NCBI RefSeq assembly: GCF_026810445.1
Contig: NZ_CP113949.1
Location: 5,259,501 to 5,323,500, forward strand
Direction of reading: 5' to 3'
Source: Pseudomonas sp. BSw22131
Lineage (GTDB): Bacteria > Pseudomonadota > Gammaproteobacteria > Pseudomonadales > Pseudomonadaceae
Length of the DNA stretch: 64,000 bases
Shown here: in pieces, positions 45,747 through 54,692 of the stretch
Layout: every line of letters begins with the position of its first letter
Numbering within the stretch: position 1 is the stretch's first letter
The notes under the pieces: model-generated
Told to the model about the DNA's origin: nothing
What the model saw: only the letters and a program-made list of their open reading frames with translations
Database searches by the model: none
Position numbers and translations under genes: made by a program

Positions 45747-47681
45747 ATGAGCAAAGCGGACGCGTTCACCCAGGCAGGAAAGACGGCCGTGTTGCAAAAC
45801 ATCCACGGCACGATGCAGTTCCTGCAGAAATTCCCCCCCTTTAATCAAATGGAAAATGCCCATCTGGCGTATCTGGTAGAACAGTGCCAGCTGCGTTTCT
45901 ACGCTACCGACGAGAGCATCATCAAGACTGGCGATGGGCCAGTAGAACATTTTTATATCGTCAAGCAAGGCCGGGTGGTCGGCGAGCGACCACATTCTGC
46001 CAAAGGTGGAACCGAGACCACGTTCGAAATCACCACTGGCGAATGCTTTCCGCTGGCCGCTTTGCTGGGTGAGCGGGCAACGCGCACCGAGCACCTGGCT
46101 GCGGAAGACACCTTCTGCCTGCAACTCAACAAGCAGGCGTTCATCAAGCTGTTTGCACTCTCCAGCCCGTTCAGGGATTTCTCCCTGCGCGGGGTAAGCA
46201 GCCTGCTCGATCAGGTCAATAGAGAAGTAAAGCAGAAGGCTGTCGAAACTCTCGGCACACAGTATTCATTGAACACGCGTCTGGGCGAATTGGCGATGCG
46301 TCATCCGGTCACCTGCGGCCCTGAAATGCCGTTGCGAGAAGCGGTCAGGCTGATGGATGAGCAGCAAGTGGGCAGCATCGTCATCGTCGACCAGGACAAG
46401 GCGCCGCTGGGGATATTTACCCTGCGCGACCTGCGTCAGGTGGTGGCGGACGTCGATGCCGATTTCGGTCAACCCATCGAGCGCAGCATGATTCAGGCGC
46501 CGTTCTACCTGAGCCCCGACGCCAGCGCCTTTGACGCAGCCATCGCCATGACCGAGCGGCATATCGCCCACGTTTGCCTGGTCAAGGATCAGCGCCTGTG
46601 CGGCGTGGTCTCGGAGCGAGATCTGTTTTCGCTACAGCGCGTGGATCTGGTGCATCTGGCGCGGACCATTCGCACTGCGCCACGCATCGATGCGCTGGGC
46701 AATATGCGTGGCGACATCGTGCAACTGGTGGATCGCATGCTTGCCCACGGGGCGTCGTCGACCCAGATCACACAGATCATCACCCTGCTCAACGACCATA
46801 TGGTCTGCCGGGTCATCGAGCTGACGCTGGAGGAAAAAGGCGATCCTGGCATCCCGTTTACGTGGCTGTGCTTTGGCAGCGAGGGGCGGCGGGAGCAAAC
46901 GCTGTATACCGATCAGGACAACGGGATTCTGTTCGAAGCCAAGGATGGGGCCGAGGCCGCGCAGATACGCGGCCGTCTCTTGCCCATTGCCGAACGCATC
47001 AATCAAGGGCTGGCACTGTGCGGTTTTGCGCTGTGCAAGGGCGGGATCATGGCGAGCAATCCCGAGTTGTGTTTATCGCGCATTGAATGGGCGCGGCGGT
47101 TCAGCTCATTCATCCGGGAGGCCACGCCCGAGAACCTGCTGTCCTCCAGCATCTATTTCGACTTGCGCGTGGTCTGGGGCGATGAAAGCGGCGGCGAGCA
47201 ACTGCGCTCCAGCATTCTGGATCAGGTGGCCGACAACAAACTCTTCCAGCGGATGATGGCCGACAACGCATTGCGCCAGCGCCCGCCGGTGGGCCGCTTC
47301 AAGGATTTCGTGGTCGCCCGCAAGGGCAGCGAAAAGGACACGCTGGACTTGAAGACACAGGGCCTGACGCCGTTTGTCGATGGTGCGCGACTGCTCGCGC
47401 TAGCCAACGGGATCAGCGCCAACAATACGCTGGAGCGCCTGCGCCAACTGGTCGCCCGAGAAGTTATCGAGCCTCTGGACGGGGCAGCGTATGAAGAGGC
47501 CTACCATTTCATTCAGCAGACGCGCATGCAGCAACACCAGCAGCAGAGCCGACAACATTTGCCGTACTCCAACCGCATCGATCCGGATGTGCTCAACCAT
47601 CTGGATCGGCGAATTCTGCGCGAATCATTTCGCCAGGCACAGCGCCTGCAAACCAGCCTGACCTTGCGTTATCAACTGTGA
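45747..47681 (+). CDS. cNMP-binding/CBS/DUF294 nucleotidyltransferase-like protein
   Basis: A 644-residue multidomain protein: cyclic-nucleotide-binding-like domain (about residues 20-140), paired CBS domains (about 180-300), a DUF294 nucleotidyltransferase domain with GSEGRREQTLYTDQDNG (about residue 375), and a C-terminal helical domain to the end. The GS..R.E...TD.D signature resembles GlnD-type nucleotidyltransferases. It could modify a partner protein or respond to adenine nucleotides through CBS. The exonuclease gene starts 12 bases after, so the two form an operon. Biochemical role unknown. Confidence 0.9.
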   Translation: MSKADAFTQAGKTAVLQNIHGTMQFLQKFPPFNQMENAHLAYLVEQCQLRFYATDESIIKTGDGPVEHFYIVKQGRVVGERPHSAKGGTETTFEITTGECFPLAALLGERATRTEHLAAEDTFCLQLNKQAFIKLFALSSPFRDFSLRGVSSLLDQVNREVKQKAVETLGTQYSLNTRLGELAMRHPVTCGPEMPLREAVRLMDEQQVGSIVIVDQDKAPLGIFTLRDLRQVVADVDADFGQPIERSMIQAPFYLSPDASAFDAAIAMTERHIAHVCLVKDQRLCGVVSERDLFSLQRVDLVHLARTIRTAPRIDALGNMRGDIVQLVDRMLAHGASSTQITQIITLLNDHMVCRVIELTLEEKGDPGIPFTWLCFGSEGRREQTLYTDQDNGILFEAKDGAEAAQIRGRLLPIAERINQGLALCGFALCKGGIMASNPELCLSRIEWARRFSSFIREATPENLLSSSIYFDLRVVWGDESGGEQLRSSILDQVADNKLFQRMMADNALRQRPPVGRFKDFVVARKGSEKDTLDLKTQGLTPFVDGARLLALANGISANNTLERLRQLVAREVIEPLDGAAYEEAYHFIQQTRMQQHQQQSRQHLPYSNRIDPDVLNHLDRRILRESFRQAQRLQTSLTLRYQL

Positions 47682-47693
47682 ATTCCAGACCCG

Positions 47694-48413
47694 ATGAATT
47701 TGTTCGAATGGCTAAAGCCACCCAAACGTACGCAACCCACGGCGCTGACATCGATACAGGCAGAACGCCTGGGCCAATTGCCGCACAGTACGTCGCTTGA
47801 CGAACATCCGCTGCGTGCTCAGCGCTGGGTGGTGCTGGACCTTGAGACCAGTGGCCTGAACATGAACCGCGATGAAGTGCTGTCCATCGGCGCGGTGATA
47901 ATTGAAGACGGCGCGATTGATCTGGGTCAGCAGTTCGAGCGAACGTTGTTGCGTACCGATCACAAGCTCAGTCCCAGCGTACTGATTCATGGGTTGGGGC
48001 CCAGCGCGATTGCGGCCGGTGCCGAGCCGGTGGAGGCGCTGCTCGACTTCATGGAGTTTTTGGGGGACAGCCCGGTGCTAGCGTTTCATGCGCCGTTCGA
48101 TCAGCACATGATTGGCCGCGCGCTCAAAGAGAGCCTGGGGTATCGCTTGCAGCATCATTTTTTCGACGCGGCTGAAATGGCGCCGATGCTGTGTCCACAG
48201 GCAAGTTTTCGCCAGGCCGGGCTGGATGACTGGACAGGATTTTTCGGGCTGCACGCCGAGGAACGTCATCACGCCAGCGCCGATGCACTGGTCACTGCCG
48301 AGCTGGGACTGATCCTGTTCAGCCATGCCCGCCGCCAGGGTATCGACAGCCCCGCCCACTTGGAGCAAAGCCTGAGCCAGTGGCGCAGACGCCAGAAATC
48401 GCATTCGTTTTGA
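47694..48413 (+). CDS. DnaQ-like 3'-5' exonuclease
   Basis: A 239-residue DEDDh exonuclease: Exo I is LDLETSGL (Asp49, Glu51), Exo II FHAPFDQHM and Exo III HHASADALVTAEL. It lacks a polymerase or clamp-binding partner domain and differs from DnaQ proper. It is probably co-transcribed with the CBS/DUF294 gene, a pairing that recurs in Pseudomonas near acetate metabolism genes. Substrate unknown. Confidence 0.9.
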   Translation: MNLFEWLKPPKRTQPTALTSIQAERLGQLPHSTSLDEHPLRAQRWVVLDLETSGLNMNRDEVLSIGAVIIEDGAIDLGQQFERTLLRTDHKLSPSVLIHGLGPSAIAAGAEPVEALLDFMEFLGDSPVLAFHAPFDQHMIGRALKESLGYRLQHHFFDAAEMAPMLCPQASFRQAGLDDWTGFFGLHAEERHHASADALVTAELGLILFSHARRQGIDSPAHLEQSLSQWRRRQKSHSF

Positions 48414-48768
48414 GCGGGTTGACTCTTAAGTCCGTCAGTAAATATCACGGCTGCTGCCCGGCAGCGATTCCTGGGACTGCGGTGTGTCAGGTAAACCTGG
48501 GGCTCTGATTTGAGGACTGCTGCGCAGCCCCAGTTTGCTGCGCGACAACCCGGCGCCTTGGCGACAGGACGACTCCTACGCATTCACTTCGATTAACAAA
48601 TTCCGTTCGTGACCGAACCAATCGGGTCACACGCCAGTTACATACAGAAATACAATCAACCAACACACCTATTTCAATTGACAATAAAACGTGAGTTTGC
48701 CTAAATCTAGTCGTACGACGACGTATAACGATCGCCGCCTATAACAACAATACAAATGAGTGGATTCG
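48414..48768. other. 355-base gene-free region before the MFS gene
   Basis: The left half contains a degraded REP-like stretch (around 48455-48575). The right half holds the promoter and operator of the MFS gene (48679-48720). No gene is supported. Confidence 0.55.
48679..48720 (+). promoter_or_regulatory. Sigma70-type promoter with GTCGTACGAC operator
   Basis: A perfect -35 TTGACA (48679-48684) is followed after 18 bases by the -10-like TAAATC (48703-48708). The perfect 10-bp palindrome GTCGTACGAC at 48711-48720 falls at the expected transcription start, the position of a repressor operator. The palindrome is of the kind bound by GntR/FadR-type regulators of sugar-acid genes; that identification is inference. 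Confidence 0.55.
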
Positions 48769-50082
48769 ATGAAAATCAAAGGCATCCGTTGGTGGATGGT
48801 CGCGCTGATTACGGGCGGCCTGATCGTCAACTACCTCGCTCGCAATACTCTCTCCGTTGCAGCCCCGACCATGATGGCCGAGCTCAACATATCCACAGAG
48901 CAGTACTCGCACGTCGTCATCGCCTGGCAGATGGGCTACGCCTTCATGCAGCCGGTGGCTGGCTATGTGATTGACGCCATTGGCACCAAGATCGGCTTCG
49001 CGATTTTTGCCGTGGCCTGGTCTGTGGCCTGTGCCTCTGCGGCGATGGCAACCGGCTGGCAGAGCCTGGCGTTTCTGCGCAGTTTGCTGGGTATCACCGA
49101 GGCCGCTGGCTTTCCCGCTGCCATCAAGGCCACCACCGAGTGGTTCCCGGCTAAAGAGCGCTCGGTTGCCATTGGCTGGTTCAACATCGGATCGTCCATT
49201 GGTGCGCTGCTCGCGCCACCGCTGGTGGTATGGGCGATCCTGCACAACGGCTGGCAAGTAGCGTTCATCATCGTCGGCGTGTTGGGCTTGCTGTGGAGCG
49301 CCTCGTGGCTGCTGTTGTACAAACACCCTCTCAATCAACGCCTGCTGGGCGATGACGAACGTGATTACATCCTTGCCGGCCAGGAAAACCACCTCAAGGA
49401 CGCACCCACCGAGCGCGCCAGCTGGAAGAAAATCGTCGGCACCCGCAACTTTTACGCCATCGCTTCGGCGCGCATGTTGTCGGAGCCTGCCTGGCAGACC
49501 TTCAATGCCTGGATTCCGCTGTACCTGATGACCGAACGGCACATGAACATCAAGGAAATCGCGATGTTCGCCTGGCTGCCGTTTCTGGCGGCAGACATCG
49601 GCTGCGTGCTGGGCGGCTATCTCAGCCCGCTGTTTCACAAGCACTTCAAAGTCTCCCTGCTGACCTCACGCAAAATGGTCATGGTGCTGGGTTCCTTGTG
49701 CATGATCGGGCCGGGCTGCATTGGCCTGGTGGACAGCCCTTATATGGCTATTGCGCTGCTGTGCGTGGGCGGTTTCGCGCACCAGACACTGTCGGGCGCG
49801 CTGTACTCGATCACCTCGGACTCTTTCGGCAAGAACGAAGTCGGCACCGCAACCGGGCTCGGCGGCATGTGCGGTTTCCTTGGCGCGGCCATCTTCACCC
49901 TCGTGCTCGGGATCATGGTCACAAAAGTCGGCTACAGCCCTCTGTTCGTGGCGCTTGCGGCGTTCGATATCGTCGCGGCCCTGATCATCTGGTTCGTTCC
50001 CAGGCCGCTGGTGACACCGTTGGATGTGGCCTCCGCAAGCGGCTCGGCCCCTGCAACCGCCGAGGGTTTGCCAACCACTTGA
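48769..50082 (+). CDS. MFS transporter, hexuronate/sugar-acid type
   Basis: A 437-residue major facilitator with twelve hydrophobic helices. It resembles the anion:cation symporter branch (ExuT, GudP, DgoT): NYLARNTLSVAAPTMMAELNI near the start, the loop signature GYVIDAIGTKIGF, and GITEAAGFPAAIKATTEWFPAKERSVAIG. Such carriers import hexuronates, glucarate or galactonate. ATG 48769 is preferred over GTG three codons upstream. No catabolic genes adjoin it, so the substrate is not fixed. Confidence 0.88.
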   Translation: MKIKGIRWWMVALITGGLIVNYLARNTLSVAAPTMMAELNISTEQYSHVVIAWQMGYAFMQPVAGYVIDAIGTKIGFAIFAVAWSVACASAAMATGWQSLAFLRSLLGITEAAGFPAAIKATTEWFPAKERSVAIGWFNIGSSIGALLAPPLVVWAILHNGWQVAFIIVGVLGLLWSASWLLLYKHPLNQRLLGDDERDYILAGQENHLKDAPTERASWKKIVGTRNFYAIASARMLSEPAWQTFNAWIPLYLMTERHMNIKEIAMFAWLPFLAADIGCVLGGYLSPLFHKHFKVSLLTSRKMVMVLGSLCMIGPGCIGLVDSPYMAIALLCVGGFAHQTLSGALYSITSDSFGKNEVGTATGLGGMCGFLGAAIFTLVLGIMVTKVGYSPLFVALAAFDIVAALIIWFVPRPLVTPLDVASASGSAPATAEGLPTT

Positions 50083-50188
50083 TCCGCAGGTTCGGGCCGG
50101 CGATGTCGGCCCGAACACGCTGAACGTCCTATTGCGGTCTGTTCCTGCGCTGAATAGTCTACTGAGCTGCCTGCCTAGAGGAATGTCC

Positions 50189-50818
50189 ATGTCCGCCACG
50201 AGCATGACGCTGTACTACAACTCGGCTTCACCTTTCGCGCGCAAAGTGCTGGTGCTGCTTCACGAGACCGAACAGACCAGCCGCGTGAGCCTCAAGGCTG
50301 TCAGCCCCACGCCCGTCAGCCCCGACAACGAGCTGATTCAGGAAAACCCAGCGGGCAAGCTCCCGGCACTTCGCCTGGCCGATGGCAACGTGTTGCACGA
50401 CAGCCGTGTGATCCTCGACTACCTCGATCACCAGCATGTCGGTAACGCCCTCATTCCCCGCGAGGGCTCTGCCCGCTGGAGGCGTCTGACGCTGGCGTCG
50501 CTGGCCGATGCGCTACTGGATGCGGCGTTGTTAATCCGTTATGAGACCTTTCTGCGCCCCGCGGAAAAGCAATGGCGGGAGTGGCTCGACAATCAACAGG
50601 AAAAAATCACGCGCTCCCTGCTCTATTTTGAACAGGAAGCGGTCACGGAACTGAGCTCAAACTTTGACATCGCGTCCATCAGCGTGGCCGCCGCGCTGGG
50701 TTATCTGGACTTTCGTCAGCCAGACCTCAACTGGCGCAGCAGCTACCCGCGACTGGCCGCCTGGTATTACGAAGTCAGCCAGCGTCCGTCGATGATCGAG
50801 ACCCAACCGCCGGCTTGA
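50189..50818 (+). CDS. Glutathione S-transferase family protein
   Basis: A 209-residue GST with an N-terminal thioredoxin fold (MTLYYNSASPFARKVLVLL, Ser-type active site in NSASP) and NPAGKLPALRLADGNVLHDSRVILDYLD, which binds glutathione, then an all-helical C-terminal domain. Start at ATG 50189 with AGAGGA seven bases upstream. Substrate unknown. It lies 106 bases downstream of the MFS gene. Confidence 0.9.
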   Translation: MSATSMTLYYNSASPFARKVLVLLHETEQTSRVSLKAVSPTPVSPDNELIQENPAGKLPALRLADGNVLHDSRVILDYLDHQHVGNALIPREGSARWRRLTLASLADALLDAALLIRYETFLRPAEKQWREWLDNQQEKITRSLLYFEQEAVTELSSNFDIASISVAAALGYLDFRQPDLNWRSSYPRLAAWYYEVSQRPSMIETQPPA

Positions 50819-50855
50819 GCGATCCCGGATATCCGGGATGCAGGCCCGGCGTCAA

Positions 50856-51356
50856 TCAGCAGTCGGGTTTATCCGCGGTGTAGCGCCGCGCCGGATTGAC
50901 CGCCGCGCCGAACTCGCGCAACGCCTTGGCGCCGATCAGGAGTGGATAGTTGAAGTGGCTGCGGTCGACGAGGTTGACCTCGACCGTGCGCTTGACGTCG
51001 CCCAGGCAGAGTTCCAGGTCCACCACCGGACGTTTCGTCGCGTCGGCCGGCTCATCGTCCTCGTCGCCTTCGGAGCGACCCTTGATGCGGCTGATACGCG
51101 AAACCTTATGCTCGTAAACCTTGTTATCGGCGTCCTTGGTCGCCAGGCGAAAACGTACCCAGTCTTCGCCATCGCGCTTGAACAGTTCGATGTCCTTGGC
51201 CGACAGGGATGCGGTCAGGGCGCCGGTGTCCATCTTGGCTTTGAAGGTCTCGCCAAACTCGGAGACCTGAATGTATTCATAACGGCCATACAACGTGGGT
51301 TTAGCTGCCATGACCGGCAACGCCAACAGTGACAAAAGCGCCAGAAGTGATTTCAC
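50856..51356 (-). CDS. Periplasmic retropepsin-like protease (DUF785/RimB-like)
   Basis: A 166-residue protein with a cleavable signal peptide (MKSLLALLSLLALPVMA-A). The retropepsin-type motif KMDTGALTASLSA (Asp43-Thr-Gly) is intact and the flap/second strand region is followed by DRSHFNYPLLIGAKAL, typical of the family annotated as ATP-dependent zinc protease and related to RimB. Start is GTG at 51356 with GAGGA upstream. Unlike RimB it is exported and has no rimK neighbour. Confidence 0.85.
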   Translation of the reverse strand: MKSLLALLSLLALPVMAAKPTLYGRYEYIQVSEFGETFKAKMDTGALTASLSAKDIELFKRDGEDWVRFRLATKDADNKVYEHKVSRISRIKGRSEGDEDDEPADATKRPVVDLELCLGDVKRTVEVNLVDRSHFNYPLLIGAKALREFGAAVNPARRYTADKPDC

Positions 51357-51549
51357 GTAACAGGTTCCTCGAAGGGGTGGACCGGGAGTGCGCCCGGTTT
51401 TAGACCGCGATGTCGTTCATCGTTCGATCACCAGATAGATCCGCAGTGTAGGTGTGCGGGGGTGAAACATTCGTGATCGACCGCCGGATTTGGCGGCGCG
51501 CCCATTGCTGCTTATCATTGCCTGCACTTTATCCACCACGAGTCGTTCT

Positions 51550-52458
51550 ATGCGTCACCTGCTAACCGGTCTTCTCGTCACGCTGTTGTTGCTGCTCAAC
51601 ACCTTGGTGCTGTTCGGGCCGTTGATGGTCTTTGCGCTGCTTAAACTGGTGTTCCAGGGCGAGATGCGTGATCGCTGTTCGTGGGCCGTCATGTGGATCG
51701 CTGAAACCTGGGCCGAGATCGACAAGCTGATTTTTCGGCTGTGCATCCCGACGCAATGGGACATTCGTGGTAACGACGGCCTGCGCGACGACACCTCTTA
51801 TCTGGTGATCAGCAATCATCAATCGTGGGTCGATATTCCAGCGCTGGTGCAGACGCTCAACCGGCGCACGCCGTTTTTCAAATTCTTCCTCAAGAAAGAA
51901 CTGATCTGGGTGCCGTTTCTGGGCCTTGCCTGGTGGGCGCTGGATTATCCGTTCATGAAGCGCTACACCAAGGCGTTTCTCGCCCGCCATCCCGAGCTTA
52001 AAGGCCAGGACCTGGAGATCACCAAATCGGCGTGCGAGCTGTTCAAGCGCCAGCCGGTGACGGTGGTCAATTACCTGGAAGGCACACGGTTTACCGAGGC
52101 AAAAAGCGCCGCGCAGGTTCCGCCCTACACACATTTGCTCAAGCCCAAGGCCGGCGGCGTGGCGTTTGTACTGGCGGCAATGGGCGAGCAGCTCGACGCG
52201 ATTCTGGACGTGACCGTGGTGTATCCGGGTTCAAGGATTCCAGGATTTTGGGACTTGATTTGCGGGCGCGTACCGCGCGTGATCATCGACATCCAGACCC
52301 GCGACCTCGACCCCGCCTTGTGGCAGGGGGACTACGAAAACGATCCGGTGTTTCGCGAGAAGGTGCAGGCCTGGGTCAATCAGCTGTGGCTGGAAAAGAA
52401 CGCCAAAATCGTTGAGTTACGCAGCGAAATTCAGGGAATACAGCGCGATCCCCTGTAG
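51550..52458 (+). CDS. PlsC-type acyltransferase (YihG-like)
   Basis: A 302-residue membrane acyltransferase. After one N-terminal transmembrane helix come NHQSWVD (His90, Asp95; the HX4D catalytic pair), the FFKFFLKKELIWVPFLG block and NYLEGTRFT (EGTR glycerol-phosphate motif, about residue 178). It adds an acyl chain to lysophosphatidic acid or a related lysophospholipid. The E. coli relative YihG has the same length and is a second 1-acylglycerol-3-phosphate acyltransferase. Confidence 0.88.
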   Translation: MRHLLTGLLVTLLLLLNTLVLFGPLMVFALLKLVFQGEMRDRCSWAVMWIAETWAEIDKLIFRLCIPTQWDIRGNDGLRDDTSYLVISNHQSWVDIPALVQTLNRRTPFFKFFLKKELIWVPFLGLAWWALDYPFMKRYTKAFLARHPELKGQDLEITKSACELFKRQPVTVVNYLEGTRFTEAKSAAQVPPYTHLLKPKAGGVAFVLAAMGEQLDAILDVTVVYPGSRIPGFWDLICGRVPRVIIDIQTRDLDPALWQGDYENDPVFREKVQAWVNQLWLEKNAKIVELRSEIQGIQRDPL

Positions 52459-52550
52459 GCGCTGACGAGCTGATGAAGGCTGCGATGCGGTAGACGCGGT
52501 ACATCTGACCTATCGCATCGCGGCCTCGCTAAAGCTCGTCAACTCCTGCA
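52453..52550. repeat. REP pair, GACGAGC subtype
   Basis: Two inverted halves, CTGTAGGCGCTGACGAGC...GCGATGCGG and its rough complement ...GCATCGCGGCC...GCTCGTCAACTCCTGCA. It lies between the acyltransferase and DUF2780 genes, which converge. Confidence 0.7.
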
Positions 52551-52601
52551 TGGATGTGCGTGGCTCGTTGGAATTGCGTCGACTGAGGCTCGGTTGTTGA
52601 T

Positions 52602-53180
52602 TCAGCTACCAGCGCCCCAGACGCCCGCCAGGCTTTGCAGCGCTGAACCGCCTGCGCCTTGCTGACCGAGATATTGCAGGATCACCGGCACAAACTGGCT
52701 GACCATGCCGCTGTCCATGCCCAGCGCTTTGAACGCCGAGTTCACGTCGCCCATGTTCTGCACGTTACCCAAGGCGCTATCGACTGCGGATTTGCTGCCA
52801 CTCGAGTCGCCCAACAAAGCGCCCAGACCACCGAGACTGCCCAGCGCTGAGTTACCCGCCAGTTGGTCAAGGCCCGGTACCGACTTGCTCAGCTGCGAGT
52901 AGTCGTTACCGGCCAGCTTGTTCTTCGCCAGACCCAACAGGGCCCCGGTTCCCCCCACGGCCTGTTGCGGCGTGACATTGAGTTGCGTGCCCAGCGTATT
53001 CAGCAAACCAGCCGCTTCTGGCGCTGCGGTGGCTTTCTGATTGCCACCAGTGGCATTCGAGACAGCGTTCGCTGCGTCGTTGAGGTTAAAGGCAAACGCG
53101 GGGCTGGCGGCCAGCGCCAAGAGCGTCGCCACTGCAGCACCGCGTGTGTTCTTGCGCAAAACCTTCATCGAAACGTTCAT
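52602..53180 (-). CDS. DUF2780 family exported protein
   Basis: A 192-residue protein starting at ATG 53180 (GAGG eight bases before). A signal peptide ends near SPAFA-F, and the mature protein is a Gly/Ala/Leu-rich sequence with repeated GLLNTLGTQLNVTPQQAVGG, GALLGLAKNKL and NVQNMGDVNSAFKALGMDSGMVSQFVPVILQYL elements typical of DUF2780. These proteins are periplasmic or secreted and have no assigned activity. It diverges from the fasciclin gene. Confidence 0.85.
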   Translation of the reverse strand: MNVSMKVLRKNTRGAAVATLLALAASPAFAFNLNDAANAVSNATGGNQKATAAPEAAGLLNTLGTQLNVTPQQAVGGTGALLGLAKNKLAGNDYSQLSKSVPGLDQLAGNSALGSLGGLGALLGDSSGSKSAVDSALGNVQNMGDVNSAFKALGMDSGMVSQFVPVILQYLGQQGAGGSALQSLAGVWGAGS

Positions 53181-53383
53181 TGAAGCAACCTCGTTGGCTA
53201 GATATCCGGCGAAGCCGGCTAAACACGCGTTGGACCATCGCCCGGAAGGAAGTTCCAACGCCACGGGGCGACCGTCTGGCTGCTTAACGCAAATATATTC
53301 GTCATTGCTGCATCTACTTCAGGCCCGGGTGCGTATCCCTTGCACGGACAGATTTTCTCTCCGACAAAAACAGGATCATCACC

Positions 53384-53977
53384 ATGAAGCGCAATTCGAT
53401 TAAAGCTCCACTGATCGCAAGTTTGCTGACGCTGGCGTTATCCACTTCTTTGGCGATCAGCAGTGTGCAGGCCGCCGACATGATGCATCAGGATGTCATG
53501 GTGGGCGGGCAAAGCATGTCGCCGACCAAAACCATTGTCGACAACGCGGTCAACTCAGCTGATCACACCACGCTGGTAGCCGCCGTCAAAGCCGCAGGTC
53601 TGGTCGATACGCTCAAAGGCAAAGGCCCATTCACTGTGTTCGCTCCGGTAAACGCCGCATTCGCCGCTCTGCCGGCTGGCACCGTTGACACCCTGCTAAA
53701 GCCTGAGAACAAAGCCACGCTGACCAAAGTCCTGACCTACCACGTGGTCGCCGGGAATCTGGACATGATGGAACTGAGCAAGCGTATCAAAGCCGGTGGT
53801 GGCAAGACCGAATTGACGACAGTGAGCGGCGGCAAGCTGACGCTGATGATGAACGGCCCCCACAACATCGTGATCAAGGACGAAAAAGGCGGCATCGCGG
53901 ACATCAGTACCTACGACGTGACCCAGTCCAACGGCGTCATCCACGTCATCGACAAAGTCTTGATGCCGAAAAGCTAA
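53384..53977 (+). CDS. Secreted fasciclin domain protein
   Basis: A 197-residue protein with a signal peptide (cleaved near SVQA-A) and one fasciclin (FAS1) domain from about residue 50 to the end: TIVDNAVNSADHTTLVAAVKAAGL, GKGPFTVFAPVNAAFAALP, LTYHVVAGN and HVIDKVLMP are the classic blocks. Bacterial FAS1 proteins act in adhesion or at the envelope. It precedes an ECF sigma/anti-sigma pair, an association seen in other pseudomonads. Confidence 0.92.
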   Translation: MKRNSIKAPLIASLLTLALSTSLAISSVQAADMMHQDVMVGGQSMSPTKTIVDNAVNSADHTTLVAAVKAAGLVDTLKGKGPFTVFAPVNAAFAALPAGTVDTLLKPENKATLTKVLTYHVVAGNLDMMELSKRIKAGGGKTELTTVSGGKLTLMMNGPHNIVIKDEKGGIADISTYDVTQSNGVIHVIDKVLMPKS

Positions 53978-53998
53978 GGCCCGGCGCTGCCGACGCTG

Positions 53999-54035
53999 CC
54001 GACGCTGCAGGATGAGCGTCGGCTCCTCGGTTCTT
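53999..54035 (+). terminator. Possible terminator after the fasciclin gene
   Basis: Hairpin CCGACGCT-N8-AGCGTCGG followed by a loose T-rich run (TTCTTTT) ten bases later; it grows out of a 9-base tandem repeat GCTGCCGAC. The weak T tract makes it only a possible terminator. Confidence 0.4.
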
Positions 54036-54143
54036 TTACAGAGCGACAAAAGAGTGAATGGAACTACGGCCCCAGCTGGACTAATCTGCCACTACTTGCG
54101 CGAACAGCGCTGTCGCACTTCGTATTCTGGCTGGAGAACTGCT

Positions 54144-54692
54144 ATTTCGCCCGTCGACACTGATGAACTCAGGCAACTGCTCGCTCAGTGCTCACTGGGT
54201 AACCGCCGCGCCTTCGAAACCCTGTACCGCAACGTCTCAGGACAATTGTTCGCCGTCGCGTTGCGCTGCATGGGCCAACGCGATCTGGCCGAAGACGTGC
54301 TGCAGGAAGCCTTCGTGCGGATCTGGAACAGCGCCTCGCAATACGACGCCAACCTTTCGGCGCCCATGACCTGGATGATCAGCATCACCCGCAACAAGGC
54401 CATCGATCAATTACGCAAACATCGGGAAGCACCGCTGACCGATGAGCAGGCCAACGCGCTGCTGGACGAGACGCCGTCCGCCCTTTCCCAGCTTGAGCGC
54501 AGCCGTGACGCCAACGCGTTGCAGCGCTGCCTCGACACACTCGAAGACATGCAACGCCAGTCGATCATTACCGCCTACTTCCACGGCGCTTCCCATGGGG
54601 AGCTGACCGCGCTACTCGCCGCGCCGCTGGGCACGGTCAAATCCTGGATACGCCGGGGCATGGAACGTCTGCGCAGGTGCCTTGAATCATGA
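54144..54692 (+). CDS. ECF-type RNA polymerase sigma factor
   Basis: About 182 residues with sigma2 (NRRAFETLYRNVSGQLFAVALRCMGQRDLAEDVLQEAFVRIWN, then MTWMISITRNKAIDQLRKHR) and sigma4 (LEDMQRQSIITAYFHGASHGELTALLAAPLGTVKSWIRRGMERLRRCL). No in-frame ATG or GTG lies near; an ATT at 54144 has GGAGA six bases upstream and gives the usual ISPVDTDELRQLL start, while TTG at 54096 has no ribosome site. GGAACT-N15-ish-CTAATC at 54060-54085 could be its own ECF promoter. It overlaps its anti-sigma gene by four bases. Confidence 0.88.
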   Translation: MSPVDTDELRQLLAQCSLGNRRAFETLYRNVSGQLFAVALRCMGQRDLAEDVLQEAFVRIWNSASQYDANLSAPMTWMISITRNKAIDQLRKHREAPLTDEQANALLDETPSALSQLERSRDANALQRCLDTLEDMQRQSIITAYFHGASHGELTALLAAPLGTVKSWIRRGMERLRRCLES

